64,000 bases of DNA, from assembly GCA_036620675.1 (NCBI GenBank), contig JAZHEE010000003.1, one strand, 5' to 3'. Every line of letters starts with the position of its first letter. The first letter of the stretch is position 1. This stretch comes from Jejubacter sp036620675 (GTDB lineage Bacteria > Pseudomonadota > Gammaproteobacteria > Enterobacterales > Enterobacteriaceae). Shown in pieces: positions 33,659-42,803 of the stretch. The translations under genes were made by a program, and so were the position numbers. The notes below the pieces were generated by a model. It saw nothing but the letters and a program-made list of their open reading frames with translations, was not told where the DNA came from and ran no database searches.

Positions 33659-34298
33659 TGGGCTTCTCCCTGGCCGTAAGAACAAAAACATCCATATGCC
33701 CCTCCTCGCCGGGTCTGACTGCGCGAATCGGACTGGCGTTATGCCATAGCCGGTGATCGGCCAGCATCGCCACCTCGCCATTTTCCAGCACTTTACGAAA
33801 GAACGGCGCTTCATGGTTGTTGCTGTACAGCATGACATCACCACCGACGATGTTTTCACGGTCGATCGCCACCAGCGCAATGTGATCAAAACCGTCCTGG
33901 TGAATCCCTTCCGGCGCCACCTGAGTCTCATCGTAAATGGCGGTCACGCGCATCTGGTGAATCTCTATCTCCTGGCCGTCCGGCAGGCCGTTGCTTGCCA
34001 CAAACAGCTGGCAAACCTCGCGCAGACCGTCGCTTTTCAGCGTGTCAGGCTCCAGCGGTTCGAAGCGTCGTACCACATTACCCTGAAAGCGGTTAATGTC
34101 GCTGGACTGGACAAAATCATGCTTATCAAGCGGTTCCACTTCGCCATGCAGAAAGCGAACGACGGAGTAGCGACGCAGACGGTACTTGCCATCAGCGTGC
34201 GATGTGGCAGGCAGCGTAGCGAATGTGGGCGCCAGTTGGGCGACAGAAACCTGACTCAGGCAGGTGAGATGCAGGACAGACTCATGCTTTTGTAACAT
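33642..34298 (-). CDS. 2-oxoglutarate/Fe(II) dioxygenase (isoleucine-dioxygenase type)
   Basis: Protein of 218 residues resembling the 2OG-Fe dioxygenase family of the free amino-acid hydroxylases (PF10014 type). The metal site is readable as HQD in APEGIHQDGFDHIALVAIDR (about residues 143-162) with the distal H in LADHRLWHNASPIRA (about 187-201); a following Arg would bind 2-oxoglutarate. GGAAG precedes the ATG. Its 3' end overlaps the aminotransferase start by 17 bases, so both belong to one operon. An amino acid is the likely substrate; which one is unknown. Confidence 0.8.
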   Translation of the reverse strand: MLQKHESVLHLTCLSQVSVAQLAPTFATLPATSHADGKYRLRRYSVVRFLHGEVEPLDKHDFVQSSDINRFQGNVVRRFEPLEPDTLKSDGLREVCQLFVASNGLPDGQEIEIHQMRVTAIYDETQVAPEGIHQDGFDHIALVAIDRENIVGGDVMLYSNNHEAPFFRKVLENGEVAMLADHRLWHNASPIRAVRPGEEGHMDVFVLTAREKPNELHA

Positions 34299-34642
34299 TC
34301 TTACTTCCCTCTTTTATAAGAATCATGACGGGTGAATAAAAAATGCCCTAAATCAGGGTAGTCAGCCGCCCAAATACGGTCAAAGAGGGTTCAGTAAATA
34401 ATGCTACCAAAATAACAATATGCGATATATCAAAAGAAAACAGATCGCATTTACAGAAATATATATGACAAAATCGCCTTTCATCATGAAATAAAACTGG
34501 TTAACCATTTTGCCGGTAGTGGCCCAGGCCCCGGAGGTGGATGCATTGAATCACACTCCGAGCCTCGATAGCGCTCAGGCTGTCGGCGTTTTACCGGGTT
34601 CATGATAAAATCGAACAATATTCCGTAATAAGAGGCTGACTG
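34299..34642. other. Divergent promoter region between the dioxygenase operon and zur
   Basis: The middle part (about 34380-34500) is AT-rich and probably contains the promoters of both directions. A small hairpin CCCTAAATCAGGG lies near 34344. I see no Zur-type palindrome and no gene. Confidence 0.4.
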
Positions 34643-35158
34643 ATGGTTATGACGACACAGCAAGACGTGCTGGCGCGCGCAGAGAAACTGTGCCAACAGC
34701 GCAACGTGCGACTGACGCCTCAGCGCCTTGAAGTACTGCGCCTGATGGCGCTGCAGGATGGTTCCATCAGCGCTTACGATCTGCTCGACCTACTGAAGGC
34801 CAGCGAGCCACAGGCCAAGCCGCCCACCGTATATCGGGCGCTGGATTTTCTGCTGGAACAGGGCTTTGTGCATAAAGTGGAGTCCACCAACAGCTACGTG
34901 CTGTGCCATCACTTCGATGAACCGACGCATACTTCCGCCATGTTTATCTGCGATCGCTGCGGATCGGTCAGGGAAGAGAGCGCGGAAGGCGTTGAGGAAA
35001 TAATGCACAAGCTGGCGGCGGGAAACGGTTTTGCCCTGCATCATAATGTGATAGAAGCCCACGGCCTGTGCGCGCCCTGCGCCGAAGTAGAAGCCTGCCG
35101 CAATCGCGAAGCCTGCCAGCACGACCATAGCGTAGCCGTTAAAAAACGCGGGCGGTAA
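34643..35158 (+). CDS. zur: Zur, zinc uptake regulator
   Basis: Fur-family zinc-responsive repressor of zinc uptake genes, 171 residues as in E. coli. The winged helix covers LTPQRLEVLRLMALQDG and PPTVYRALDFLLEQGFVHKV. Metal ligands include CDRCGSVRE, HNVIEAHGLCAPCAE and CRNREACQHDH. Two ATGs (34643, 34649) are possible; the first gives the E. coli length. Confidence 0.96.
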   Translation: MVMTTQQDVLARAEKLCQQRNVRLTPQRLEVLRLMALQDGSISAYDLLDLLKASEPQAKPPTVYRALDFLLEQGFVHKVESTNSYVLCHHFDEPTHTSAMFICDRCGSVREESAEGVEEIMHKLAAGNGFALHHNVIEAHGLCAPCAEVEACRNREACQHDHSVAVKKRGR

Positions 35159-35175
35159 ACTCGCCCGCGCTCTGG

Positions 35176-35385
35176 CTACCAGTGATAATCATGATGCTTT
35201 TCCCATCGGGTAACCTCTTTTTCAGCCTGGGCTCTGGCATAGCCATAGCGCTGCTGAAGTCGACCGATGAGCCGCTCGTGACGACCGCTGGCGATAGCAC
35301 CGTCATCGTCGGTGATTCTTCCCCAGGCTTCACGGGCCCTGCCTACCAGGCGTCGCCAGCCGCCTTCTATTTCATCTTTGAGCAT
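35176..35385 (-). CDS. yjbJ: YjbJ, CsbD-family stress protein
   Basis: CsbD-like protein of 69 residues, the same length as the abundant RpoS-linked YjbJ of E. coli. The family pattern is kept: the Trp-Gly block AWGRITDDDGAIASGRHERL and the C-terminal RYGYARAQAEKEVTRWEKH. Many lysines of the E. coli protein are arginines here (GRAREAWGRI). GGGAGG precedes the ATG. Function unknown. Confidence 0.9.
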   Translation of the reverse strand: MLKDEIEGGWRRLVGRAREAWGRITDDDGAIASGRHERLIGRLQQRYGYARAQAEKEVTRWEKHHDYHW

Positions 35386-35442
35386 CGCTTACCTCCCGTG
35401 TCGGATTCAGCATGACTCAGTACTCATTATAGCCGTGCAGGC

Positions 35443-36783
35443 TCACTCATGGCCCGGTACCCTGAACCAGGTATCGTTACGCCAGTGACGACGCCAGATC
35501 CAGCCCAGAGAAAGGCCGCGTAGCCCCAGGAATACCGCCATAGCCAGCCACAAACCATGATTGCCCAGCCACGGCAGCGTTAGTAGCGTCAACCCAAATC
35601 CCAGCGCAGCAACCGCCATACTGTTACGCATTTCCGCGCCGCGGGTCGCCCCCACAAACATGCCGTCCAGCAAATAACACCAGACGCCTACCAGCGGCAG
35701 CACCGCCTGCCAGAACAGGTAGCGATCAGCATGCGTCTGAAGTTCAGGGATTGAAGTCAACAGCGCCACGATCTGTTGACCTGCCAGGGCATAGACTGCG
35801 GCGAAGCACAGCGCCACCAGTCCTGCCTGACGACAGGCGGCCCGCCATACACTCAGTAACTGACCGCTGCTGCGCGCACCAAAGGCCTGCCCGGAATGGG
35901 CTTCTACCGCATAGGCGAAGCCATCCAGCGCATAGGCGGTAAAGGTCAGCATCGTCATCAACACCGCGTTGATCGCCACAATCTCACTGCCGAGGCGCGC
36001 GCCGCAGATAGTCATACCGGCAAAGCAGAGCTGAAGCAGCAGCGAACGCAGCATAATGTCGCGATTAAGCGCCAGCAGACGGCGGATATTTCCACGCCAG
36101 GCCTGTTTCAGCATATCCATCGAAATGCCGCGCAGCCGCAGCACTCGCCATACCATAATCAGCCCGATAAGCAGCGTCGCATATTCAGCAATCACCGTCG
36201 CCAGCGCAGCCCCCTGCACGTTCATGTGCAGACCCACCACGAACCAGAGATCCAGCAGGATATTCAGCAAATTTCCCACCACCAGCAAAATAACCGGCGC
36301 CCGGGCGTACTGCACGCCCAGCAGCCAGCCCAGCAGCACCAGGTTAGCCAGCGTCGCCGGCGCGCTCAGCCAGCGAATGGTCAGAAAGCGTTGCGCCTGG
36401 TGCAACACCTGTTCGCTGCCGCCGACAATAGCCAGCGCCAGTTCAATAAGTGGGATACGTAACGCCACAATCAACGCACCGGCGATCAGCGCCAGCATCA
36501 GCGGCTGCACCAGCGCTCTGGCCAGGGCCGGCGCATTCTTCGCGCCCCATGCCTGAGCCGCAAAGCCGGTAGTGCTCATTCGCAGGAACAGGAGCAGCAT
36601 AAACAGAAAGCTGGTAGCCGTTGCGCCAATCGCCACGCCGCCCAGATAATCCGGCGAGTCGAGATGGCCAATAACCGCGGTGTCCACCAGCCCAAGCAGC
36701 GGCACCGTGACGTTGGAAAAAATCATCGGCAGCGCCAGCCGCCATAATGCTTTATCGGTTTTCTGGAAAAGGGGCATTGCCAT
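35443..36783 (-). CDS. dinF: DinF, MATE-family efflux protein
   Basis: SOS-induced inner-membrane protein of the MATE efflux family, 446 residues (E. coli 459), with twelve predicted spans. Family blocks are LALPMIFSNVTVPLLGLVDT at the start and the second-half repeat beginning near LLLQLCFAGMTICGARLGSE. It lies directly downstream of lexA in the same direction, forming the lexA-dinF operon. A further ATG two codons in is possible. Confidence 0.95.
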   Translation of the reverse strand: MAMPLFQKTDKALWRLALPMIFSNVTVPLLGLVDTAVIGHLDSPDYLGGVAIGATATSFLFMLLLFLRMSTTGFAAQAWGAKNAPALARALVQPLMLALIAGALIVALRIPLIELALAIVGGSEQVLHQAQRFLTIRWLSAPATLANLVLLGWLLGVQYARAPVILLVVGNLLNILLDLWFVVGLHMNVQGAALATVIAEYATLLIGLIMVWRVLRLRGISMDMLKQAWRGNIRRLLALNRDIMLRSLLLQLCFAGMTICGARLGSEIVAINAVLMTMLTFTAYALDGFAYAVEAHSGQAFGARSSGQLLSVWRAACRQAGLVALCFAAVYALAGQQIVALLTSIPELQTHADRYLFWQAVLPLVGVWCYLLDGMFVGATRGAEMRNSMAVAALGFGLTLLTLPWLGNHGLWLAMAVFLGLRGLSLGWIWRRHWRNDTWFRVPGHE

Positions 36784-36818
36784 TATCCGGTTGTGCCGTC
36801 AGGAGAATGTAAAACAAA

Positions 36819-36841
36819 GACGCGCCCGGAGCGGACGCGTC
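36819..36841 (-). terminator. Attenuating hairpin between lexA and dinF
   Basis: GACGCG and CGCGTC arms, followed on the leftward strand by a T-rich run (TTTGTTTT). It may partially terminate lexA transcripts before dinF. Confidence 0.5.
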
Positions 36842-36864
36842 AACAGGAGGATGCAGTTAAAAAA

Positions 36865-37473
36865 TCAGAGCCATTCGCCGTTGCGAATCACCCCGACGGC
36901 CAGCCCTTCAATGGTGAAATTCTGTTCACGCAGATCGACCACGATAGGTTCGAACTCACTGTTTTCCGGCAGCAACTGTACGGTATTTCCCTGTTTCTTC
37001 AGTCGTTTAACCGTAACTTCATCCTCAATACGGGCCACGATAACCTGACCGTTACGCGCCTCCTGGGTTTTGTGCACCGCCAGCAGGTCGCCGTCCATAA
37101 TGCCGATATCCTTCATCGACATGCCGCTCACGCGTAGCAGAAAGTCTGCGCCTGGCTTAAACAGAGAAGGATCCACCTGATAGTGGCCTTCGATATGCTG
37201 CTGGGCCAGCAGCGGCTCGCCTGCTGCAACGCGCCCAACCAGCGGCAGCCCCTCTTCTTCTTCATGCAGCAGACGGATACCGCGCGAAGCGCCAGAGACG
37301 ATCTCGATAACCCCTTTACGCGCCAGTGCTTTCAGGTGCTCTTCAGCGGCATTGGGCGAACGGAAACCCAGTCGCTGCGCGATTTCCGCGCGAGTGGGCG
37401 GCATTCCCGTCTGGCTAATGTGCTCCCTGATGAGATCAAAAACCTCTTGCTGCCTGGCCGTTAACGCTTTCAT
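36865..37473 (-). CDS. lexA: LexA, SOS repressor
   Basis: SOS master repressor and self-cleaving serine peptidase, 202 residues as in E. coli. The N-terminal winged helix contains FDLIREHISQTGMPPTRAEI. The scissile Ala-Gly is in GRVAAGEPLL (residues 84-85), the catalytic serine in SGMSMKDIG (about 119) and the lysine in IEDEVTVKRL (about 156). Two adjacent LexA boxes before the gene indicate autoregulation. Confidence 0.98.
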   Translation of the reverse strand: MKALTARQQEVFDLIREHISQTGMPPTRAEIAQRLGFRSPNAAEEHLKALARKGVIEIVSGASRGIRLLHEEEEGLPLVGRVAAGEPLLAQQHIEGHYQVDPSLFKPGADFLLRVSGMSMKDIGIMDGDLLAVHKTQEARNGQVIVARIEDEVTVKRLKKQGNTVQLLPENSEFEPIVVDLREQNFTIEGLAVGVIRNGEWL

Positions 37474-37479
37474 TCCGCC

Positions 37480-37499
37480 CCCTGGGTGTATATACAGTT
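37480..37499. promoter_or_regulatory. LexA box 2 of lexA
   Basis: CCCTGGGTGTATATACAGTT, reading on the other strand as AACTGTATATACACCCAGGG, the same as the promoter-distal box of E. coli lexA. Confidence 0.9.
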
Positions 37500-37500
37500 A

Positions 37501-37520
37501 TGCTGTGAGTATATACAGCA
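37501..37520. promoter_or_regulatory. LexA box 1 of lexA
   Basis: TGCTGTGAGTATATACAGCA, a near-perfect CTGT-N8-ACAG SOS box, one base from the neighbouring box, as in E. coli. Confidence 0.93.
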
Positions 37521-37581
37521 GAAGGCGATTTTGGAACCACAACACGGTAAAAAATCAGCGTTTTCTCCGTTTCCTGAAGCT

Positions 37582-37950
37582 TTACCGCAAATACGGCCAG
37601 AGTAGCGTGACCCAGGTGAATATCGCGACGATAATCGCCAGCAACACTGCGGCAGACCCCATATCTTTAGCGCGACCAGAAAGCTCGTGATATTCGCTGC
37701 CGATGCGATCGACGACGGCTTCAATTGCGCTATTTAGAATTTCGACGATCATGACCAGCATGACGGAGCCAATCAGCAGTACGCGCGTGATGGCGTCTAC
37801 GTCCAGCCAGCAGGCCGCAATAATGGCGATAACCGCAGCGACCCCTTCCTGGCGGAAGGCCGCTTCGTTACGCCACGCTGCGCTAAGACCTTTCCAGGAA
37901 TAGCCGGCAGCTTTAATGATACGGGTAAAACCAGTGGTATTATTCGCCAT
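37582..37950 (-). CDS. dgkA: DgkA, diacylglycerol kinase
   Basis: Trimeric inner-membrane kinase that recycles diacylglycerol to phosphatidic acid, 122 residues as in E. coli. It has one amphipathic N-terminal helix and three spans. The active-site block EILNSAIEAVVDRIGSEYHE is at about residues 69-88. It is divergent from plsB, another phosphatidic-acid enzyme, as in E. coli. Confidence 0.97.
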   Translation of the reverse strand: MANNTTGFTRIIKAAGYSWKGLSAAWRNEAAFRQEGVAAVIAIIAACWLDVDAITRVLLIGSVMLVMIVEILNSAIEAVVDRIGSEYHELSGRAKDMGSAAVLLAIIVAIFTWVTLLWPYLR

Positions 37951-38180
37951 GTAATGGAAACCTTTTCAAAAAATACACTCTAAATAGTTCAGTTACATCA
38001 ACGCGGCAAGGGTGCCCCCGGGCCGTTTTACAAAGCCAGACCGAATGCCGCTGGCAGTATGACGAAAATCAGCGTCAACGCCAGAGCGCTTCGATGAATA
38101 GTAGTGCCGCAGAAATTCCGTGCCGTTTCTGGTATTCTGGCGGTGCATTTGCATGATTAACCAGAGGCTTTACATCGTTT

Positions 38181-40640
38181 ATGTCAGGCTGGTCCCGATT
38201 TTTATACAAGCTCCTTAATTTACCATTAAGTATCCTGGTAAAAAGCAAGTCAATTCCGGCAGATCCCTGTGCCGAACTTGGCCTGGATACTTCGCGTCCT
38301 ATTATGTACGTTCTGCCCTATAACTCGAAGGCGGACTTACTGACGCTGCGCGCCAGCTGTCTGGCCCACGATCTGCCAGACCCGCTGGAGCCGCTGGAAA
38401 TGGACGGCGTCGTCCTGCCGCGCTACGTGTTCGCCCATGACGGGCCTCGAGTCTTCACCTACTACACCCCCAAAGAAGAGTCCATTAAGCTATTCCATAA
38501 CTATCTGGATCTACACCGCAGCAATCCGAATCTTGATGTGCAGATGGTACCTGTCTCTGTGATGTTTGGCCGCTCGCCAGGCAAAGAGAAAGGGGAAGCC
38601 AACCCGCCGCTGCGTAATCTGAATGGCATTCAAAAGTTCTTCGCGGTCATCTGGCTTGGCCGTGACAGCTTTGTGCGTTTCTCTCCGCCGGTTTCGCTGC
38701 GCCGTATGGCTACCGAACACGGCACTGACAAGCGTATCGCCCAGAAGCTGCTACGCATCGCCAGAATGCACTTCTCGCGGCTGCGTCTGGCTGCCGTAGG
38801 GCCGCGTCTGCCCGCTCGCCAGGATCTGTTTAATAAGTTGCTCTCCTCCAAGGCTATCGCCCGCGCGGTGGAAGACGAAGCGCGCACCAAAAAGATCTCC
38901 CATGAGAAAGCCCAGCAGAATGCGGTGGCGCTAATGGAAGAGATCGCGGCTAACTTCTCTTACGAAGCCATCCGCGCAACCGATCGCGTGCTGGGCTTCA
39001 CCTGGAACCGGCTCTACCAGGGCATTAACGTCCACAACGCCGAGCGAATTCGCCAGTTGGCGCACGAGGGTCATGAGCTGGTCTACGTGCCCTGTCACCG
39101 CAGCCACATGGACTACCTGCTACTCTCTTACGTGCTCTATCATCAGGGCCTGGTGCCGCCACATATCGCCGCTGGCATCAATCTTAACTTCTGGCCGGCA
39201 GGCCCGATTTTCCGCCGCCTGGGCGCCTTCTTCATTCGCCGTACCTTCCGCGGCAATAAGCTCTATTCCACGGTGTTCCGTGAATATCTGGGCGAGTTGT
39301 TCAGTCGCGGTTATTCGGTAGAGTACTTTGTGGAAGGCGGGCGTTCGCGTACCGGCCGACTGCTGGATCCCAAAACCGGCACGCTGTCGATGACCATTCA
39401 GGCGATGCTGCGCGGCGGCACCCGCCCCATTACGCTGGTTCCTATCTACATTGGCTACGAGCACGTCATGGAAGTGGGAACGTACGCGAAAGAACTGCGT
39501 GGCGCCACCAAAGAGAAAGAAAGCTTTACCCAGATGGTGCGCGGTTTAAGCAAGCTGCGTAACCTGGGCCAGGGTTACGTAAACTTCGGCGAGCCAATTC
39601 CACTCAACAACTGGCTGAACCAGAACGTACCGGAATGGCGTGACGATATAGACCCTATCGAAGCGGTACGCCCGGCCTGGCTCACGCCGTCGGTCAACGC
39701 CATTGCCGCGGATCTGATGGTGCGCATCAACAACGCCGGCGCGGCAAACGCCATGAACCTGTGCTGTACCGCGCTGCTGGCGTCGCGTCAGCGTTCCCTG
39801 ACCCGCGAGCAGCTAACGGAGCAGTTGAACTGCTATCTGGATATTCTGCGCAACGTTCCTTATTCGCCGGACGCCACCGCACCGAAGGTCACTGCCGATG
39901 ATCTGATCGACCACGCGCTGCAGATGAATAAGTTCGAGGTGGAAAAAGATACCATCGGCGACATCATCATCCTGCCGCGCGAGCAGGCAGTGCTGATGAC
40001 CTATTATCGCAACAACCTGATGCATATGCTGGTGCTGCCGTCACTGCTGGCGATGATGATCGCCCAGCGCCGTCATCTGACCCGTGATGCGCTACAGGAG
40101 CAGGTGATGCTGCTCTATCCAATGCTGAAATCTGAGCTGTTTCTGCGCTGGGAAAAAGAGGCGCTTCCCGCAGAAATCGACGCACTGCTGGCCGAACTGC
40201 AGCGCCAGGGGCTGATCCTGATTAACGGCGATACAGTGCAGGTGAACCCGCTGCGTTCCCGCACTCTGCAACTGCTGGCGGCAGGTGTGCGCGAAACTAT
40301 CCAGCGCTATGCCATCACCTTCTGGCTGCTGGGCGCCAATCCGGACATTAACCGCGGCACTCTGGAAAAAGAGAGCCGCACCCTGGCGCAGCGCCTGTCG
40401 GTTCTGCATGGTATCAACGCGCCGGAGTTCTTTGATAAGGCTGTCTTCTCCACGCTGGTGCTGACGCTGCGCGATGAAGGCTATATCAGCGACAGCGGCG
40501 ACGCCGAATCAGAACGGGCGTTACAGGTCTACCAGCTGCTGGCCGAACTGCTGACCTCCGATGTGCGTCTGACCATTGAGAGCGCCACCTCACAAAATGG
40601 CATCGAGATGAAAGAAGAAACGCCGGAGCAGGTGGAGTAA
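38181..40640 (+). CDS. plsB: PlsB, glycerol-3-phosphate acyltransferase
   Basis: Membrane-associated enzyme that puts the first acyl chain on glycerol-3-phosphate, 819 residues (E. coli 807). The acyltransferase motifs are intact: HRSHMDYLLLSY (His and Asp at about 306 and 311), GAFFIRRTFRGNKLY, FVEGGRSRTGRLL and ITLVPIYIGYEH. The extra length is at the C-terminus, after the conserved ending VRLTIESAT. A strong terminator follows. Confidence 0.97.
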   Translation: MSGWSRFLYKLLNLPLSILVKSKSIPADPCAELGLDTSRPIMYVLPYNSKADLLTLRASCLAHDLPDPLEPLEMDGVVLPRYVFAHDGPRVFTYYTPKEESIKLFHNYLDLHRSNPNLDVQMVPVSVMFGRSPGKEKGEANPPLRNLNGIQKFFAVIWLGRDSFVRFSPPVSLRRMATEHGTDKRIAQKLLRIARMHFSRLRLAAVGPRLPARQDLFNKLLSSKAIARAVEDEARTKKISHEKAQQNAVALMEEIAANFSYEAIRATDRVLGFTWNRLYQGINVHNAERIRQLAHEGHELVYVPCHRSHMDYLLLSYVLYHQGLVPPHIAAGINLNFWPAGPIFRRLGAFFIRRTFRGNKLYSTVFREYLGELFSRGYSVEYFVEGGRSRTGRLLDPKTGTLSMTIQAMLRGGTRPITLVPIYIGYEHVMEVGTYAKELRGATKEKESFTQMVRGLSKLRNLGQGYVNFGEPIPLNNWLNQNVPEWRDDIDPIEAVRPAWLTPSVNAIAADLMVRINNAGAANAMNLCCTALLASRQRSLTREQLTEQLNCYLDILRNVPYSPDATAPKVTADDLIDHALQMNKFEVEKDTIGDIIILPREQAVLMTYYRNNLMHMLVLPSLLAMMIAQRRHLTRDALQEQVMLLYPMLKSELFLRWEKEALPAEIDALLAELQRQGLILINGDTVQVNPLRSRTLQLLAAGVRETIQRYAITFWLLGANPDINRGTLEKESRTLAQRLSVLHGINAPEFFDKAVFSTLVLTLRDEGYISDSGDAESERALQVYQLLAELLTSDVRLTIESATSQNGIEMKEETPEQVE

Positions 40641-40656
40641 GTATTCCGTAAAACGA

Positions 40657-40690
40657 AAAAAGCCGGTCAGCTACACTGACCGGCTTTTTT
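40657..40690. terminator. Bidirectional terminator between plsB and ubiA
   Basis: AGCCGGTCAG-CTACA-CTGACCGGCT (40661-40685) with an A-run before it and a T-run after it. Confidence 0.92.
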
Positions 40691-40705
40691 TATCCATTCA
40701 GAGTA

Positions 40706-41578
40706 TCAGAAGTGCAGATAGCTCAGCACCAGACCGATAAACAGCGCCAGACCAACATAGTTGTTGTTCATAAAGGCCCGGAAGCAGGCATCCCGCTCGC
40801 GCTTCGCAATCATCTTCTGCTGCCAGACAAACAGTCCGCCAGCGACGGCAATCGAGGCATACCACAAAGCGCCAAGGCCATTCAGCACGCCAAGCAGCGC
40901 CATAATCGCCACCACGCCAAGCTGCAACAGGCCGATGATCAGTTTGTCAAAGCGACCAAACAGAATCGCCGTCGACTTCACGCCGATCTTCAAATCGTCA
41001 TCGCGATCCACCATGGCGTATTCGGTGTCGTAGGCTACAGCCCACAGGATATTCGCCAGGAACATCAGCCAACAGGAGAGCGGCACGCTTTCGCTGACCG
41101 CAGCGAAAGCCATCGGTATTGCCCAGCCGAAGGCGGCTCCCAGCACCACCTGAGGTAAATGAGTGTAGCGTTTCATAAAGGGATAAACCCATGCCAGCGC
41201 CAGTCCGGCCACCGACAGCAGAATCGTCATGGTATTCAGGGTCAGCACCAGCAGGAAAGAGAGTAGCACCAGCACCCCGAACAAAATGCGAGCCTCTTTT
41301 TCGCTTACCGCGCCGCTGGGCAGCGGACGATTCGCGGTACGCTTCACGTGGCCATCAAACTTACGGTCGGCGTAGTCATTCACCACGCAACCTGCGGCGC
41401 GCATCAGCCAGACGCCCGCCACAAAGACCAACAGTATCGTTAACGGCGGCGTACCCGGTGTGGCCATCCACAATGCCCACAGCGTCGGCCAGAGCAGCAA
41501 CAGTGCGCCTATGGGTTTATCAGTGCGCATCAGGCGATGGTACGCCAGCAGCTTATTCTGCTTCAGAGTCCACTCCAT
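40706..41578 (-). CDS. ubiA: UbiA, 4-hydroxybenzoate polyprenyltransferase
   Basis: Inner-membrane prenyltransferase joining the octaprenyl chain to 4-hydroxybenzoate in ubiquinone synthesis, 290 residues as in E. coli. The two magnesium-pyrophosphate motifs are NDYADRKFDGHVKRTANRP and YDTEYAMVDRDDDLKIGVKS. The ATG at 41578 (MEWTLKQNKLL) aligns with E. coli; the open frame upstream is overlap with ubiC. It starts two bases after the ubiC stop. Confidence 0.97.
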   Translation of the reverse strand: MEWTLKQNKLLAYHRLMRTDKPIGALLLLWPTLWALWMATPGTPPLTILLVFVAGVWLMRAAGCVVNDYADRKFDGHVKRTANRPLPSGAVSEKEARILFGVLVLLSFLLVLTLNTMTILLSVAGLALAWVYPFMKRYTHLPQVVLGAAFGWAIPMAFAAVSESVPLSCWLMFLANILWAVAYDTEYAMVDRDDDLKIGVKSTAILFGRFDKLIIGLLQLGVVAIMALLGVLNGLGALWYASIAVAGGLFVWQQKMIAKRERDACFRAFMNNNYVGLALFIGLVLSYLHF

Positions 41579-41580
41579 TT

Positions 41581-42090
41581 TTATTCCTCTCGATACAGCG
41601 GCGACGCCGGAAGAAAAAGCTCGGTCAACAGCAGAGGTTTTCCTGAGAGCCGAAGGCGGGAACGGCGCCCCCACAGCTCTGCGCTACGCCCGGTTTCAAT
41701 AAAATCGCGCGTCAGGGCCGATGACGCAAACAGGTAACGCCCCAGTGGAGTGGTGCCGAGCTGGCGCAGCGCCAGCTCGGGGCCATTCAGCGTAGACTGC
41801 GGCACCAGCGTTCGACCAACAAGCCAGGGTTCACCATCGCCACACAGTACAATCTCACGCAGCCAGAAACGCTCTTCATCCGGCAGCAGCGCAGCTTCTT
41901 CGGGCATCAGTTCCCCGGCATTGACAAACGCTTCGCGTAGTATCTCTACGCTGACCTTATGGCAGTATTGTTCAAAGCGTTTGGTCATAGAATCTTCCAG
42001 CAACAACCAGTCGCTTAATGCGTGATTCAGGGCAGGAAGATCCTGAAAATAGCGGAGCTCGCGCAGCTGCGTCAGCGCGGGATGGAACAT
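41581..42090 (-). CDS. ubiC: UbiC, chorismate pyruvate-lyase
   Basis: First enzyme of ubiquinone synthesis, converting chorismate to 4-hydroxybenzoate and pyruvate; 169 residues (E. coli 165). Conserved blocks are WLLLEDSMTKRFEQ and WLREIVLCGDGEPWLVGRT, which carries the active-site arginine near residue 78. GRYLFASSALTRDFIE and KPLLLTELFLPASPLY carry the catalytic glutamate. The ATG at 42090 follows GGAGAAGG. It forms the ubiCA operon. Confidence 0.96.
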   Translation of the reverse strand: MFHPALTQLRELRYFQDLPALNHALSDWLLLEDSMTKRFEQYCHKVSVEILREAFVNAGELMPEEAALLPDEERFWLREIVLCGDGEPWLVGRTLVPQSTLNGPELALRQLGTTPLGRYLFASSALTRDFIETGRSAELWGRRSRLRLSGKPLLLTELFLPASPLYREE

Positions 42091-42240
42091 AACACCTTCT
42101 CCGGAAAAAATTATGACAGCATTGTAACGCAGAACCCGCAGCCCGTGTGGGGCAAAGCGCGCGACCGCGATCTTAATAGCAACAAAAGTGCAACACCCAA
42201 ACAAAGTTTAACAAAGAAAAACGCCTCCGGAGGAGGTCGA

Positions 42241-42654
42241 TTACTCGCGTTTCAGGAGACGGGTATTACAAAGCCACAGCGCAATGACCAGCAACAGAAT
42301 GGCGGCAGAATAAACCAGCACCTCTTCGGGCGTTTCGTGAGCGATAATAATGAGTCGCACGATAGCAGTAACGCCAATGTAGACGAAGTAACGCAGCGGA
42401 AAGTGGTAACCGGACTGAAAGTACTTCACGATCAGCGCGATAAACTCAAAATAGAGGAACCAGACCAGCAGCCCTTCCACCAGTTGATATTTGGTCACCT
42501 GCTCGCTGTTAATAAACAGCACCCAGGTCAGATGCAGCGTCTCCTTTCCCAGAAACACCATCAGAATCAGTCCAAGGCTCAGTAACCCCAGATTCAGTAC
42601 CGCCTGCAACCCATAAGCGACCCACTCCGCCGGAGAACGAGATGGCAACGGCAT
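42241..42654 (-). CDS. psiE: PsiE, phosphate-starvation-inducible membrane protein
   Basis: Small membrane protein of 137 residues (E. coli 136) with four spans, induced by phosphate starvation in E. coli; role unknown. The hallmark stretch is YFEFIALIVKYFQSGYHF, followed by PLRYFVYIG. I chose the ATG at 42654 (MPLPSRSPAEW), with AGGGG six bases upstream; another ATG at 42672 adds six residues absent from E. coli. Confidence 0.93.
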   Translation of the reverse strand: MPLPSRSPAEWVAYGLQAVLNLGLLSLGLILMVFLGKETLHLTWVLFINSEQVTKYQLVEGLLVWFLYFEFIALIVKYFQSGYHFPLRYFVYIGVTAIVRLIIIAHETPEEVLVYSAAILLLVIALWLCNTRLLKRE

Positions 42655-42704
42655 ATTATTCCCCTTATTCATATCAGGATACTGGCTCCTTTATAAGATA
42701 AAAG

Positions 42705-42720
42705 CGTGATCTAGATCTAC
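42705..42720. promoter_or_regulatory. CRP-like site upstream of psiE
   Basis: CGTGA-TCTAGA-TCTAC has one near-consensus CRP half-site, the usual TCTAGA spacer, and a degenerate second half. CRP control of psiE is known in E. coli. Confidence 0.45.
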
Positions 42721-42752
42721 TTTATTTAACGTGGTTTTCACACCTTGTACCC

Positions 42753-42788
42753 GCAAAAAAAAACCGCCCCCCTAACGGGAGGCGGTTG
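42753..42788 (-). terminator. Terminator of the yjbEFGH operon
   Basis: On the leftward strand AACCGCC...GGCGGTT is followed by a run of nine T, located just after the yjbH stop. Confidence 0.9.
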
Positions 42789-42803
42789 CGATAGTCTGAA
42801 CGC

